From assembly GCA_036417435.1 (NCBI GenBank), contig JAZAQT010000774.1, forward strand, positions 248,001 to 312,000: 64,000 bases of DNA, written 5' to 3'. Position 1 is the stretch's first letter. The number at the start of each line of letters is the position of its first letter. The notes under the pieces are model-generated. The model made no database searches. It was not told the origin of the DNA and saw only the letters and a list, made by a program, of their open reading frames with translations. The DNA is from Inia geoffrensis (Eukaryota > Chordata > Mammalia > Artiodactyla > Iniidae). A program made the translations under genes and the position numbers. Of this stretch, positions 1 through 10,416 are shown in pieces.

Positions 1-492
1 TTTCGCCCCCTGATACTCGAGTTCGCCGTTCCAGATGCGATATTAACATTCTCCCCACTTGGAGAGTCAGTGCCTTTGACCTCTTGTTTGGCACAGTTTG
101 CAATTTCTGTGGAAGATGAACAGGAATAAGGAGAACCAATGAGCGGCTAACTCGATGTGTTTGGACGGGCACATTGAACTCTGATTTCCCTACAAGAAGA
201 AGAATTCACCAAAGGCTCAGCGGGCCATGCCGGAACGAAATTAGGGCCTGAAGCAATTCTTCGGGTTTTCGGTCAGCTCACAAGAAAGCGAGTTGAGAAA
301 AGGAGATCTTTGGCACTGTAACTCACAATCCTGCAGAGTTCCAAATGACCCCTATCATCCAAAAATTTATTGAAGGAAGGCTGTGAAGAGGACTTGAACG
401 CGATGCAGAATTGCAGAAAACAGATATCAGGGGGTAGATAAGAATTGCTCTGAAAGCGTAGGAAAAGAGGCAGCAGTTCGACAGTGATGCAC

Positions 493-564
493 TTGGCCAA
501 AAAGGGCGTATGCGTTTTTTCCTGAATATATTCAGGAAAAAACGCATACGCCCTTTTTGGCCAA
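493..564. repeat. 72-bp perfect palindrome (36-bp arms, no spacer), representative of all copies
   Basis: The sequence equals its own reverse complement over 72 bp, from TTGGCC to GGCCAA, with the dyad centre AATA/TATT at 528/529. It would form a 36-bp-arm cruciform in DNA or a long hairpin in RNA from either strand. It recurs at offset 493-564 in every monomer. It is perfect in 32 copies. Single mismatches occur in C13 (21,329), C18 (30,009), C21 (35,238), C30 (50,864) and C34 (57,793). L1-like sequence resumes immediately to its right. I see no clear target-site duplication around it. Confidence 0.97.
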
Positions 565-811
565 CCAAGCAAGCCTGCAATGGAAATACGCACTACAAGG
601 AAGTCTCACTTGCCACGGATCCAAAGGGCCGTCCGAAAAAAGTGTAAAATCCAGAGAGGCAGGACAGGCCGTGGAGAACCGGCAGCCTTGTTATGCTGAT
701 GGGCGGGATGTAAATTGCCAACAGCCACTCTGGAGAAGTGGATGGTGTTTCCTGGAACAAAGAAAAAACCAAGCTAGAGAGCCTAGGGCACTTCCACTTA
801 TGGTGCTATAG
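557..811 (+). pseudogene. In-frame relic of L1 ORF2 C-terminal (cysteine-rich) region
   Basis: This 84-codon open frame starts inside the right arm of the palindrome. From about residue 8 it follows the L1 ORF2 region after the reverse transcriptase domain. The block QPLWRSGWCFLE, preceded by spaced cysteines, is the recognisable cysteine-rich C-terminal segment of ORF2p. The same frame recurs once per monomer. In copies 32-34 a CAA to TAA change truncates it to 67 residues. In 1,735-bp copies the deleted G shifts the frame near codon 14, giving a 76-residue version with another start. It has no promoter, endonuclease or reverse transcriptase, so it is a relic and not a functional gene. Confidence 0.7.
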
Positions 812-901
812 ATTCGGAAATTTTAAATGAAAAAGACACAGCCACACCAAAGTTTGGGGCTGCTCTGTGTACGGGATCCTTGACTATGGTACAACTTTAA
901 T

Positions 902-1090
902 AGCCCAGAAAGAGAAAAATGGATATAGAAGTTGTGGTACATCCCGACAATGGAATATCACTCAACAATGAAATCCATGGCAACACACCAGTAGCAGCAT
1001 AATGACAGGATTTAGTTATGATGATTCTAAGTGAAATAAGTCACACAGAAAAAGAAACATCATAAGATATCACTAATACCGGGAATGTAA
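902..1090 (+). pseudogene. Degenerate end of L1 ORF2 with ancestral stop codon
   Basis: The stretch encodes interrupted pieces of the ORF2 C-terminus: a WYIP-TMEYHS block at about 936-969, internal stops, a VTQKK block, and finally ISLIPGM followed by TAA at 1,088-1,090. Position and order match the last ~60 codons of L1 ORF2 in artiodactyls and whales (family knowledge). In-frame stops in the middle show that coding capacity is lost. The same arrangement is present in every monomer. Confidence 0.7.
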
Positions 1091-1447
1091 ACACGGCTAC
1101 GTGTGAACTGCATTACACAACACAACAGAGTCTCACATTTACAAAAGAAACTTAGGCTTGCTTAAGGGGAAAGGAGAGTGGGGAGGCTGCATAAAACCAG
1201 AGGTTCATATTAGGACAGGTACCATTCCATAAGCCAAATATATATTAGACAAGACCTACTCCTTGCTCAACGAAATGGACTCAACACCCCGTATTCAAAA
1301 CCTAGGAATATGCCTGACTATGAAGAAAATTAAAACCCATACATTTATAGGTCTCCATAAGAAAATCATTTGTGTACAGCACCATACACACAGCAGTGTC
1401 AATAAGCTAAATCCCCTTATAAAAATAAATTTGAAAAACAAAACACA
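1091..1447 (+). mobile_element. L1 3' UTR with polyadenylation hexamer and A-rich tail
   Basis: Downstream of the relic ORF2 stop lies a purine-rich block (AAGGGGAAAGGAGAGTGGGG, 1,164-1,183), then a sequence resembling the L1 3' terminus. AATAAA is at 1,424-1,429, followed by an A-rich tail relic to about 1,447. This is the 3' end of the ancestral L1. The next unit follows directly, so this boundary is probably the original tandem junction. Any transcript through the array would meet this hexamer once per unit. Confidence 0.72.
1424..1429 (+). promoter_or_regulatory. AATAAA polyadenylation hexamer inherited from L1
   Basis: A canonical hexamer sits at the L1 3' end just before an A-rich stretch, as in active L1s. 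It recurs in every copy I read. Whether it is used is unknown; no downstream GU-rich element was identified. Confidence 0.5.
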
Positions 1448-3183
1448 AGGACTGTGAAATAGAGAGAAATTCTTAAATAAGTCCTTCAGGGCTTGTGAGG
1501 AATCTTGGATTTACCACCTCTACATCCACAGCTGGGGGAGAGATAAGGCTGGACACTTGGGGCTGATACTATTGGTGAGGGAATGCAGACCCTTTGAGGT
1601 AATGGTGCATGGTTCCCATTCCACGGGTCCCAAATCTCCACGTTTAAGGGATTTATCCTTCAGCTAAAATATGCATGGAAAACCCAGAATATGGTCCACG
1701 AAGTGATCAGGCATAATTTCTAAAACTCATCGCCATTTTCGCCCCCTGATACTCGAGTTCGCCGTTCCAGATGCGATATTAACATTCTCCCCACTTGGAG
1801 AGTCAGTGCCTTTGACCTCTTGTTTGGCACAGTTTGCAATTTCTGTGGAAGATGAACAGGAATAAGGAGAACCAATGAGCGGCTAACTCGATGTGTTTGG
1901 ACGGGCACATTGAACTCTGATTTCCCTACAGGAAGAAGAATTTACCAAAGGCTCAGCGGGCCATGCCGGAACGAGATTAGGGCCTGAAGCAATTCTTCGG
2001 GTTTTCGGTCAGCTCACAAGAAAGCGAGTTGAGAAAAGGAGATCTTTGGCACTGTAACTCACAATCCTGCAGAGTTCCAAATGACCCCTATCATCCAAAA
2101 ATTTATTGAAGGAAGGCTGTGAAGAGGACTTGAACGCGACGCAGAATTGCAGAAAACAGATATCAGGGGGTAGATAAGAATTGCTCTGAAAGCGTAGGAA
2201 AAGAGGCAGCAGTTCGACAGTGATGCACTTGGCCAAAAAGGGCGTATGCGTTTTTTCCTGAATATATTCAGGAAAAAACGCATACGCCCTTTTTGGCCAA
2301 CCAAGCAAGCCTGCAATGGAAATCCGCACTACAAGGAAGTCTCACTTGCCACGGATCCAAAGGGCCATCCGAAAAAGGTGTAAAATCCAGAGAGGCAGGA
2401 CAGGCCGTGGAGAACCGGCAGCCTTGTTATGCTGATGGGCGGGATGTAAATTGCCAACAGCCACTCTGGAGAAGTGGATGGTGTTTCCTGGAACAAAGAA
2501 AAAACCAAGCTAGAGAGCCTAGGGCACTTCCACTTATGGTGCTATAGATTCGGAAAATTTAAATGAAAAAGACACAGCCACACCAAAGTTTGGGGCTGCT
2601 CTGTGTACGGGATCCTTGACTATGGTACAACTTTAATAGCCCAGAAAGAGAAAAATGGATATAGAAGTTGTGGTACATCCCTACAATGGAATATCACTCA
2701 ACAATGAAATCCATGGCAACACACCAGTAGCAGCATAATGACAGGATTTAGTTATGATGATTCTAAGTGAAATAAGTCACACAGAAAAAGAAACATCATA
2801 AGATATCACTAATACCGGGAATGTAAACACGGCTACGTGTGAACTGCATTACACAACACAACAGAGTCTCACATTTACAAAAGAAACTTATGCTTGCTTA
2901 AGGGGAAAGGAGAGTGGGGAGGCTGCATAAAACCAGAGGTTCATATTAGGACAGATACCATTCCATAAGCCAAATATATATTAGACAAGACCTACTCCTT
3001 GCTCAACGAAATGGACTCAACACCCCGTATTCAAAACCTAGGAATATGCCTGACTATGAAGAAAATTAAAACCCATACATTTATAGGTCTCCATAAGAAA
3101 ATCATTTGTGTACAGCACCATACACACAGCAGTGTCAATAAGCTAAATCCCCTTATAAAAATAAATTTGAAAAACAAAACACA
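1448..3183 (+). mobile_element. One natural satellite unit: 5'-truncated LINE-1 remnant (representative)
   Basis: This is the unit in its biological phase, from just after the A-rich L1 tail of copy 1 to the equivalent tail of copy 2. Compared by eye with remembered artiodactyl/cetacean L1 sequence, the order is colinear. First come ORF2-like stretches around 1,575-1,740, for example an ATGGTGC block and the stretch near the copy boundary. Weaker ORF2 matches follow over about 1,800-2,228, including an in-frame EDLN block near 2,121-2,135. The 72-bp palindrome is at 2,229-2,300. A good ORF2 match runs 2,301-2,826 and ends at the ORF2 stop. The 3' UTR and tail are at 2,827-3,183. Without the palindrome the length is about 1.66 kb, as expected for one continuous L1 3' fragment. 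The region just right of the copy boundary aligns poorly and could contain a small rearrangement. Confidence 0.75.
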
Positions 3184-3472
3184 AGGACTGTGAAATAGAG
3201 AGAAATTCTTAAATAAGTCCTTCAGGGCTTGTGAGGAATCTTGGATTTACCACCTCTACATCCACAGCTGGGGGAGAGATAAGGCTGGACACTTGTGGCT
3301 GATAATATTGGTGAGGGAATGCAGACCCTTTGAGGTAATGGTGCATGGTTCCCATTCCACGGGTCCCAAATCTCCACGTTTAAGGGATTTATCCTTCAGC
3401 TAAAATATGCATGGAAAACCCAGAATATGGTCCACGAAGTGATCAGGCATAATTTCTAAAACTCATCGCCAT
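1737..3472 (+). repeat. Satellite monomer C2 (type B)
   Basis: 1,736 bp; palindrome 2,229-2,300 perfect. Type B markers: T at 1,943 (loses the EcoRI site present in most copies), A at 2,367, G at 2,377 and T at 3,296. Private change: A at 3,305. It lacks the further changes shared by the other type B copies, C9 and C14. Confidence 0.95.
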
Positions 3473-5208
3473 TTTCGCCCCCTGATACTCGAGTTCGCCG
3501 TTCCAGATGCGATATTAACATTCTCCCCACTTGGAGAGTCAGTGCCTTTGACCTCTTGTTTGGCACAGTTTGCAATTTCTGTGGAAGATGAACAGGAATA
3601 AGGAGAACCAATGAGCGGCTAACTCGATGTGTTTGGACGGGCACATTGAACTCTGATTTCCCTACAGGAAGAAGAATTCACCAAAGGCTCAGCGGGCCAT
3701 GCCGGAACGAGATTAGGGCCTGAAGCAATTCTTCGGGTTTGCGGTCAGCTCACAAGAAAGCGAGTTGAGAAAAGGAGATCTTTGGCACTGTAACTCACAA
3801 TCCTGCAGAGTTCCAAATGACCCCTATCATCCAAAAATTTATTGAAGGAAGGCTGTGAAGAGGACTTGAACGCGACGCAGAATTGCAGAAAACAGATATC
3901 AGGGGGTAGATAAGAATTGCTCTGAAAGCGTAGGAAAAGAGGCAGCAGTTCGACACTGATGCACTTGGCCAAAAAGGGCGTATGCGTTTTTTCCTGAATA
4001 TATTCAGGAAAAAACGCATACGCCCTTTTTGGCCAACCAAGCAAGCCTGCAATGGAAATCCGCACTACAAGGAAGTCTCACTTCCCACCGATCCAAAGGG
4101 CCGTCCGAAAAAAGTGTAAAATCCAGAGAGGCAGGACAGGCCGTGGAGAACCGGCAGCCTTGTTATGCTGATGGGCGGGATGTAAATTGCCAACAGCCAC
4201 TCTGGAGAAGTGGATGGTGTTTCCTGGAACAAAGAAAAAACCAAGCTAGAGAGCCTAGGGCACTTCCACTTATGGTGCTATAGATTCGGAAAATTTAAAT
4301 GAAAAAGACACAGCCACACCAAAGTTTGGGGCTGCTCTGTGTACGGGATCCTTGACTATGGTACAAGTTTAATAGCCCAGAAAGAGAAAAATGGATATAG
4401 AAGTTGTGGTACATCCCTACAATGGAATATCACTCAACAATGAAATCCATGGCAACACACCAGTAGCAGCATAATGACAGGATTTAGTTATGATGATTCT
4501 AAGTGAAATAAGTCACACAGAAAAACAAACATCATAAGATATCACTAATACCGGGAATGTAAACACGGCTACGTGTGAACTGCATTACAAAACACAACAG
4601 AGTCTCACATTTACAAAAGAAACTTATGCTTGCTTAAGGGGAAAGGAGAGTGGGGAGGCTGCATAAAACCAGAGGTTCATATTAGGACAGATACCATTCC
4701 ATAAGCCAAATATATATTAGACAAGACCTACTCCTTGCTCAACGAAATGAACTCAACACCCCGTATTCAAAACCTAGGAATATGCCTGACTATGAAGAAA
4801 ACTAAAACCCATACATTTATAGGTCTCCATAAGAAAATCATTTGTGTACAGCACCATACACACAGCAGTGTAAATAAGCTAAATCCCCTTATAAAAATAA
4901 ATTTGAAAAACAAAACACAAGGACTGTGAAATAGAGAGAAATTCTTAAATAAGTCCTTCAGGGCTTGTGAGGAATCTTGGATTTACCACCTCTACATCCA
5001 CAGCTGGGGGAGAGATAAGGCTGGACACTTGGGGCTGATACTATTGGTGAGGGAATGCAGACCCTTTGAGGTAATGGTGCATGGTTCCCATTCCACGGGT
5101 CCCAAATCTCCACGTTTAAGGGATTTATCCTTCAGCTAAAATATGCATGGAAAACCCAGAATATGGTCCACGAAGTGATCAGGCATAATTTCTAAAACTC
5201 ATCGCCAT
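3473..5208 (+). repeat. Satellite monomer C3 (type C)
   Basis: 1,736 bp; palindrome 3,965-4,036 perfect. Type C markers: G at 3,741, C at 3,956, A at the offset-1,118 site, C at 4,802, A at 4,872, and AAAACAAAC in place of AAAAGAAAC. Private changes include ACAAGTTT near 4,365 and GAAATGAAC near 4,746. Confidence 0.95.
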
Positions 5209-6944
5209 TTTCGCCCCCTGATACTCGAGTTCGCCGTTCCAGATGCGATATTAACATTCTCCCCACTTGGAGAGTCAGTGCCTTTGACCTCTTGTTTGGC
5301 ACAGTTTGCAATTTCTGTGGAAGATGAACAGGAATAAGGAGAACCAATGAGCGGCTAACTCGATGTGTTTGGACGGGCACATTGAACTCTGATTTCCCTA
5401 CAGGAAGAAGAATTCACCAAAGGCTCAGCGGGCCATGCCGGAACGAGATTAGGGCCTGAAGCAATTCTTCGGGTTTTCGGTCAGCTCACAAGAAAGCGAG
5501 TGGAGAAAAGGAGATCTTTGGCACTGTAACTCACAATCCTGCAGAGTTCCAAATGACCCCTATCATCCAAAAATTTATTGAAGGAAGGCTGTGAAGAGGA
5601 CTTGAACGCGACGCAGAATTGCAGAAAACAGATATCAGGGGGTAGATAAGAATTGCTCTGAAAGCGTAGGAAAAGAGGCAGCAGTTCGACACTGATGCAC
5701 TTGGCCAAAAAGGGCGTATGCGTTTTTTCCTGAATATATTCAGGAAAAAACGCATACGCCCTTTTTGGCCAACCAAGCAAGCCTGCAATGGAAATCCGCA
5801 CTACAAGGAAGTCTCACTTCCCACCGATCCAAAGGGCCGTCCGAAAAAAGTGTAAAATCCAGAGAGGCAGGACAGGCCGTGGAGAACCGGCAGCCTTGTT
5901 ATGCTGATGGGCGGGATGTAAATTGCCAACAGCCACTCTGGAGAAGTGGATGGTGTTTCCTGGAACAAAGAAAAAACCAAGCTAGAGAGCCTAGGGCACT
6001 TCCACTTATGGTGCTATAGATTCGGAAAATTTAAATGAAAAAGACACAGCCACACCAAAGTTTGGGGCTGCTCTGTGTACGGGATCCTTGACTATGGTAC
6101 AACTTTAATAGCCCAGAAAGAGAAAAATGGATATAGAAGTTGTGGTACATCCCTACAATGGAATATCACTCAACAATGAAATCCATGGCAACACACCAGT
6201 AGCAGCATAATGACAGGATTTAGTTATGATGATTCTAAGTGAAATAAGTCACACAGAAAAAGAAACATCATAAGATATCACTAATACCGGGAATGTAAAC
6301 ACGGCTACGTGTGAACTGCATTACACAACACAACAGAGTCTCACATTTACAAAAGAAACTTATGCTTGCTTAAGGGGAAAGGAGAGTGGGGAGGCTGCAT
6401 AAAACCAGAGGTTCATATTAGGACAGATACCATTCCATAAGCCAAATATATATTAGACAAGACCTACTCCTTGCTCAACGAAATGGACTCAACACCCCGT
6501 ATTCAAAACCTAGGAATATGCCTGACTATGAAGAAAATTAAAACCCATACATTTATAGGTCTCCATAAGAAAATCATTTGTGTACAGCACCATACACACA
6601 GCAGTGTCAATAAGCTAAATCCCCTTATAAAAATAAATTTGAAAAACAAAACACAAGGACTGTGAAATAGAGAGAAATTCTTAAATAAGTCCTTCAGGGC
6701 TTGTGAGGAATCTTGGATTTACCACCTCTACATCCACAGCTGGGGGAGAGATAAGGCTGGACACTTGGGGCTGATACTATTGGTGAGGGAATGCAGACCC
6801 TTTGAGGAAATGGTGCATGGTTCCCATTCCACGGGTCCCAAATCTCCACGTTTAAGGGATTTATCCTTCAGCTAAAATATGCATGGAAAACCCAGAATAT
6901 GGTCCACGAAGTGATCAGGCATAATTTCTAAAACTCATCGCCAT
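5209..6944 (+). repeat. Satellite monomer C4 (type D)
   Basis: 1,736 bp; palindrome 5,701-5,772 perfect. Type D markers: G at 5,502 (GAGTGGAG), C at 5,692 and A at 6,808 (GAGGAAATGG). It is the donor-type match for the right end of C6. Confidence 0.95.
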
Positions 6945-9900
6945 TTTCGCCCCCTGATACTCGAGTTCGCCGTTCCAGATGCGATATTAACATTCTCCCC
7001 ACTTGGAGAGTCAGTGCCTTTGACCTCTTGTTTGGCACAGTTTGCAATTTCTGTGGAAGATGAACAGGAATAAGGAGAACCAATGAGCGGCTAACTCGAT
7101 GTGTTTGGACGGGCACATTGAACTCTGATTTCCCTACAGGAAGAAGAATTCACCAAAGGCTCAGCGGGCCATGCCGGAACGAGATTAGGGCCTGAAGCAA
7201 TTCTTCGGGTTTTCGGTCAGCTCACAAGAAAGCGAGTGGAGAAAAGGAGATCTTTGGCACTGTAACTCACAATCCTGCAGAGTTCCAAATGACCCCTATC
7301 ATCCAAAAATTTATTGAAGGAAGGCTGTGAAGAGGACTTGAACGCGACGCAGAATTGCAGAAAACAGATATCAGGGGGTAGATAAGAATTGCTCTGAAAG
7401 CGTAGGAAAAGAGGCAGCAGTTCGACACTGATGCACTTGGCCAAAAAGGGCGTATGCGTTTTTTCCTGAATATATTCAGGAAAAAACGCATACGCCCTTT
7501 TTGGCCAACCAAGCAAGCCTGCAATGGAAATCCGCACTACAAGGAAGTCTCACTTCCCACCGATCCAAAGGGCCGTCCGAAAAAAGTGTAAAATCCAGAG
7601 AGGCAGGACAGGCCGTGGAGAACCGGCAGCCTTGTTATGCTGATGGGCGGGATGTAAATTGCCAACAGCCACTCTGGAGAAGTGGATGGTGTTTCCTGGA
7701 ACAAAGAAAAAACCAAGCTAGAGAGCCTAGGGCACTTCCACTTATGGTGCTATAGATTCGGAAAATTTAAATGAAAAAGACACAGACACACCAAAGTTTG
7801 GGGCTGCTCTGTGTACGGGATCCTTGACTATGGTACAACTTTAATAGCCCAGAAAGAGAAAAATGGATATAGAAGTTGTGGTACATCCCTACAATGGAAT
7901 ATCACTCAACAATGAAATCCATGGCAACACACCAGTAGCAGCATAATGACAGGATTTAGTTATGATGATTCTAAGTGAAATAAGTCACACAGAAAAAGAA
8001 ACATCATAAGATATCACTAATACCGGGAATGTAAACACGGCTACGTGTGAACTGCATTACACAACACAACAGAGTCTCACATTTACAAAAGAAACTTATG
8101 CTTGCTTAAGGGGAAAGGAGAGTGGGGAGGCTGCATAAAACCAGAGGTTCATATTAGGACAGATACCATTCCATAAGCCAAATATATATTAGACAAGACC
8201 TACTCCTTGCTCAACGAAATGGACTCAACACCCCGTATTCAAAACCTAGGAATATGCCTGACTATGAAGAAAATTAAAACCCATACATTTATAGGTCTCC
8301 ATAAGAAAATCATTTGTGTACAGCACCATACACACAGCAGTGTCAATAAGCTAAATCCCCTTATAAAAATAAATTTGAAAAACAAAACACAAGGACTGTG
8401 AAATAGAGAGAAATTCTTAAATAAGTCCTTCAGGGCTTGTGAGGAATCTTGGATTTACCACCTCTACATCCACAGCTGGGGGAGAGATAAGGCTGGACAC
8501 TTGGGGCTGATACTATTGGTGAGGGAATGCAGACCCTTTGAGGTAATGGTGCATGGTTCCCATTCCACGGGTCCCAAATCTCCACGTTTAAGGGATTTAT
8601 CCTTCAGCTAAAATATGCATGGAAAACCCAGAATATGGTCCACGAAGTGATCAGGCATAATTTCTAAAACTCATCGCCATTTTCGCCCCCTGATACTCGA
8701 GTTCGCCGTTCCAGATGCGATATTAACATTCTCCCCACTTGGAGAGTCAGTGCCTTTGACCTCTTGTTTGGCACAGTTTGCAATTTCTGTGGAAGATGAA
8801 CAGGAATAAGGAGAACCAATGAGCGGCTAACTCGATGTGTTTGGACGGGCACATTGAACTCTGATTTCCCTACAGGAAGAAGAATTTACCAAAGGCTCAG
8901 CGGGCCATGCCGGAACGAGATTAGGGCCTGAAGCAATTCTTCGGGTTTTCGGTCAGCTCACAAGAAAGCGAGTTGAGAAAAGGAGATCTTTGGCACTGTA
9001 ACTCACAATCCTGCAGAGTTCCAAATGACCCCTATCATCCAAAAATTTATTGAAGGAAGGCTGTGAAGAGGACTTGAACGCGACGCAGAATTGCAGAAAA
9101 CAGATATCAGGGGGTAGATAAGAATTGCTCTGAAAGCGTAGGAAAAGAGGCAGCAGTTCGACAGTGATGCACTTGGCCAAAAAGGGCGTATGCGTTTTTT
9201 CCTGAATATATTCAGGAAAAAACGCATACGCCCTTTTTGGCCAACCAAGCAAGCCTGCAATGGAAATACGCACTACAAGGAAGTCTCACTTGCCACGGAT
9301 CCAAAGGGCCGTCCGAAAAAAGTGTAAAATCCAGAGAGGCAGGACAGGCCGTGGAGAACCGGCAGCCTTGTTATGCTGATGGGCGGGATGTAAATTGCCA
9401 ACAGCCACTCTGGAGAAGTGGATGGTGTTTCCTGGAACAAAGAAAAAACCAAGCTAGAGAGCCTAGGGCACTTCCACTTATGGTGCTATAGATTCGGAAA
9501 TTTTAAATGAAAAAGACACAGCCACACCAAAGTTTGGGGCTGCTCTGTGTACGGGATCCTTGACTATGGTACAACTTTAATAGCCCAGAAAGAGAAAAAT
9601 GGATATAGAAGTTGTGGTACATCCCGACAATGGAATATCACTCAACAATGAAATCCATGGCAACACACCAGTAGCAGCATAATGACAGGATTTAGTTATG
9701 ATGATTCTAAGTGAAATAAGTCACACAGAAAAAGAAACATCATAAGATATCACTAATACCGGGAATGTAAACACGGCTACGTGTGAACTGCATTACACAA
9801 CACAACAGAGTCTCACATTTACAAAAGAAACTTAGGCTTGCTTAAGGGGAAAGGAGAGTGGGGAGGCTGCATAAAACCAGAGGTTCATATTAGGACAGGT

Positions 9901-10279
9901 ACCATTCCATAAGCCAAATATATATTAGACAAGACCTACTCCTTGCTCAACGAAATGGACTCAACACCCCGTATTCAAAACCTAGGAATATGCCTGACTA
10001 TGAAGAAAATTAAAACCCATACATTTATAGGTCTCCATAAGAAAATCATTTGTGTACAGCACCATACACACAGCAGTGTCAATAAGCTAAATCCCCTTAT
10101 AAAAATAAATTTGAAAAACAAAACACAAGGACTGTGAAATAGAGAGAAATTCTTAAATAAGTCCTTCAGGGCTTGTGAGGAATCTTGGATTTACCACCTC
10201 TACATCCACAGCTGGGGGAGAGATAAGGCTGGACACTTGGGGCTGATACTATTGGTGAGGGAATGCAGACCCTTTGAGG
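6808..10279 (+). repeat. 3,472-bp two-monomer block, first copy
   Basis: Runs from the right end of C4 (type D) through C5 to the A-to-D switch in C6. The adjoining 3,472 bp repeat the same order. The left and right ends are uncertain by about 380 bp, because the switch lies between 9,899 and 10,280. Confidence 0.8.
6945..8680 (+). repeat. Satellite monomer C5 (type E)
   Basis: 1,736 bp; palindrome 7,437-7,508 perfect. Markers: G at 7,238, C at 7,428, CC-type ACCGATCC near 7,561 and A at 7,786 (CAGACACACC). Nearly identical to C7 outside a three-site cluster around the palindrome. Confidence 0.95.
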
Positions 10280-10416
10280 AAATGGTGCATGGTTCCCATT
10301 CCACGGGTCCCAAATCTCCACGTTTAAGGGATTTATCCTTCAGCTAAAATATGCATGGAAAACCCAGAATATGGTCCACGAAGTGATCAGGCATAATTTC
10401 TAAAACTCATCGCCAT
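8681..10416 (+). repeat. Satellite monomer C6 (A/D chimera)
   Basis: 1,736 bp; palindrome 9,173-9,244 perfect. It carries all type A markers up to 9,899 (9,268, 9,501, 9,626, 9,835, 9,899), then switches to the type D marker A at 10,280. The switch lies between these two points. It is the junction monomer of the 3,472-bp duplication. Confidence 0.93.

Larger units (their letters stand above)
1..1736 (+). repeat. Satellite monomer C1 (type A)
   Basis: 1,736 bp; palindrome 493-564 perfect. Type A markers: A at 588, G at 612, T at 821, G at 946, G at 1,155 and G at 1,219. Compared with the other type A copies (C6 left part, C8) it differs only in its left third: A at 195, C at 207, A at 239 and T at 404. 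It is therefore an older or partly converted member of the type. Confidence 0.95.

Noticed and set aside
493..564. Palindrome as a bacterial rho-independent terminator or CRISPR-like repeat
   Set aside because: It occurs once per 1.7-kb eukaryotic satellite unit, with no genes nearby, no spacer diversity and no cas genes. The A/T runs are part of the dyad arms.
493..564. Palindrome as a recently inserted MITE with target-site duplication
   Set aside because: No flanking direct repeat is visible. The left flank ends GATGCAC and the right flank begins CCAAGC. It may still be an old insertion, but this cannot be supported here.
273..593. 106-codon minus-strand open frame, recurring in every monomer (and 116-132-codon longer versions)
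   Set aside because: It is antisense to the L1 ORF2 relic, crosses the palindrome, has no recognisable domain, and its length changes with the 1-bp deletion. Conservation is explained by satellite homogenisation.
1263..1457. 64-codon plus-strand open frame in each monomer
   Set aside because: It lies in the L1 3' UTR and A-rich tail, with lysine- and asparagine-rich low-complexity content and no family resemblance.
1..1736. A retroviral or other viral origin of the unit
   Set aside because: No long terminal repeats, primer binding site or viral protein motifs were seen. The landmarks match L1 instead.
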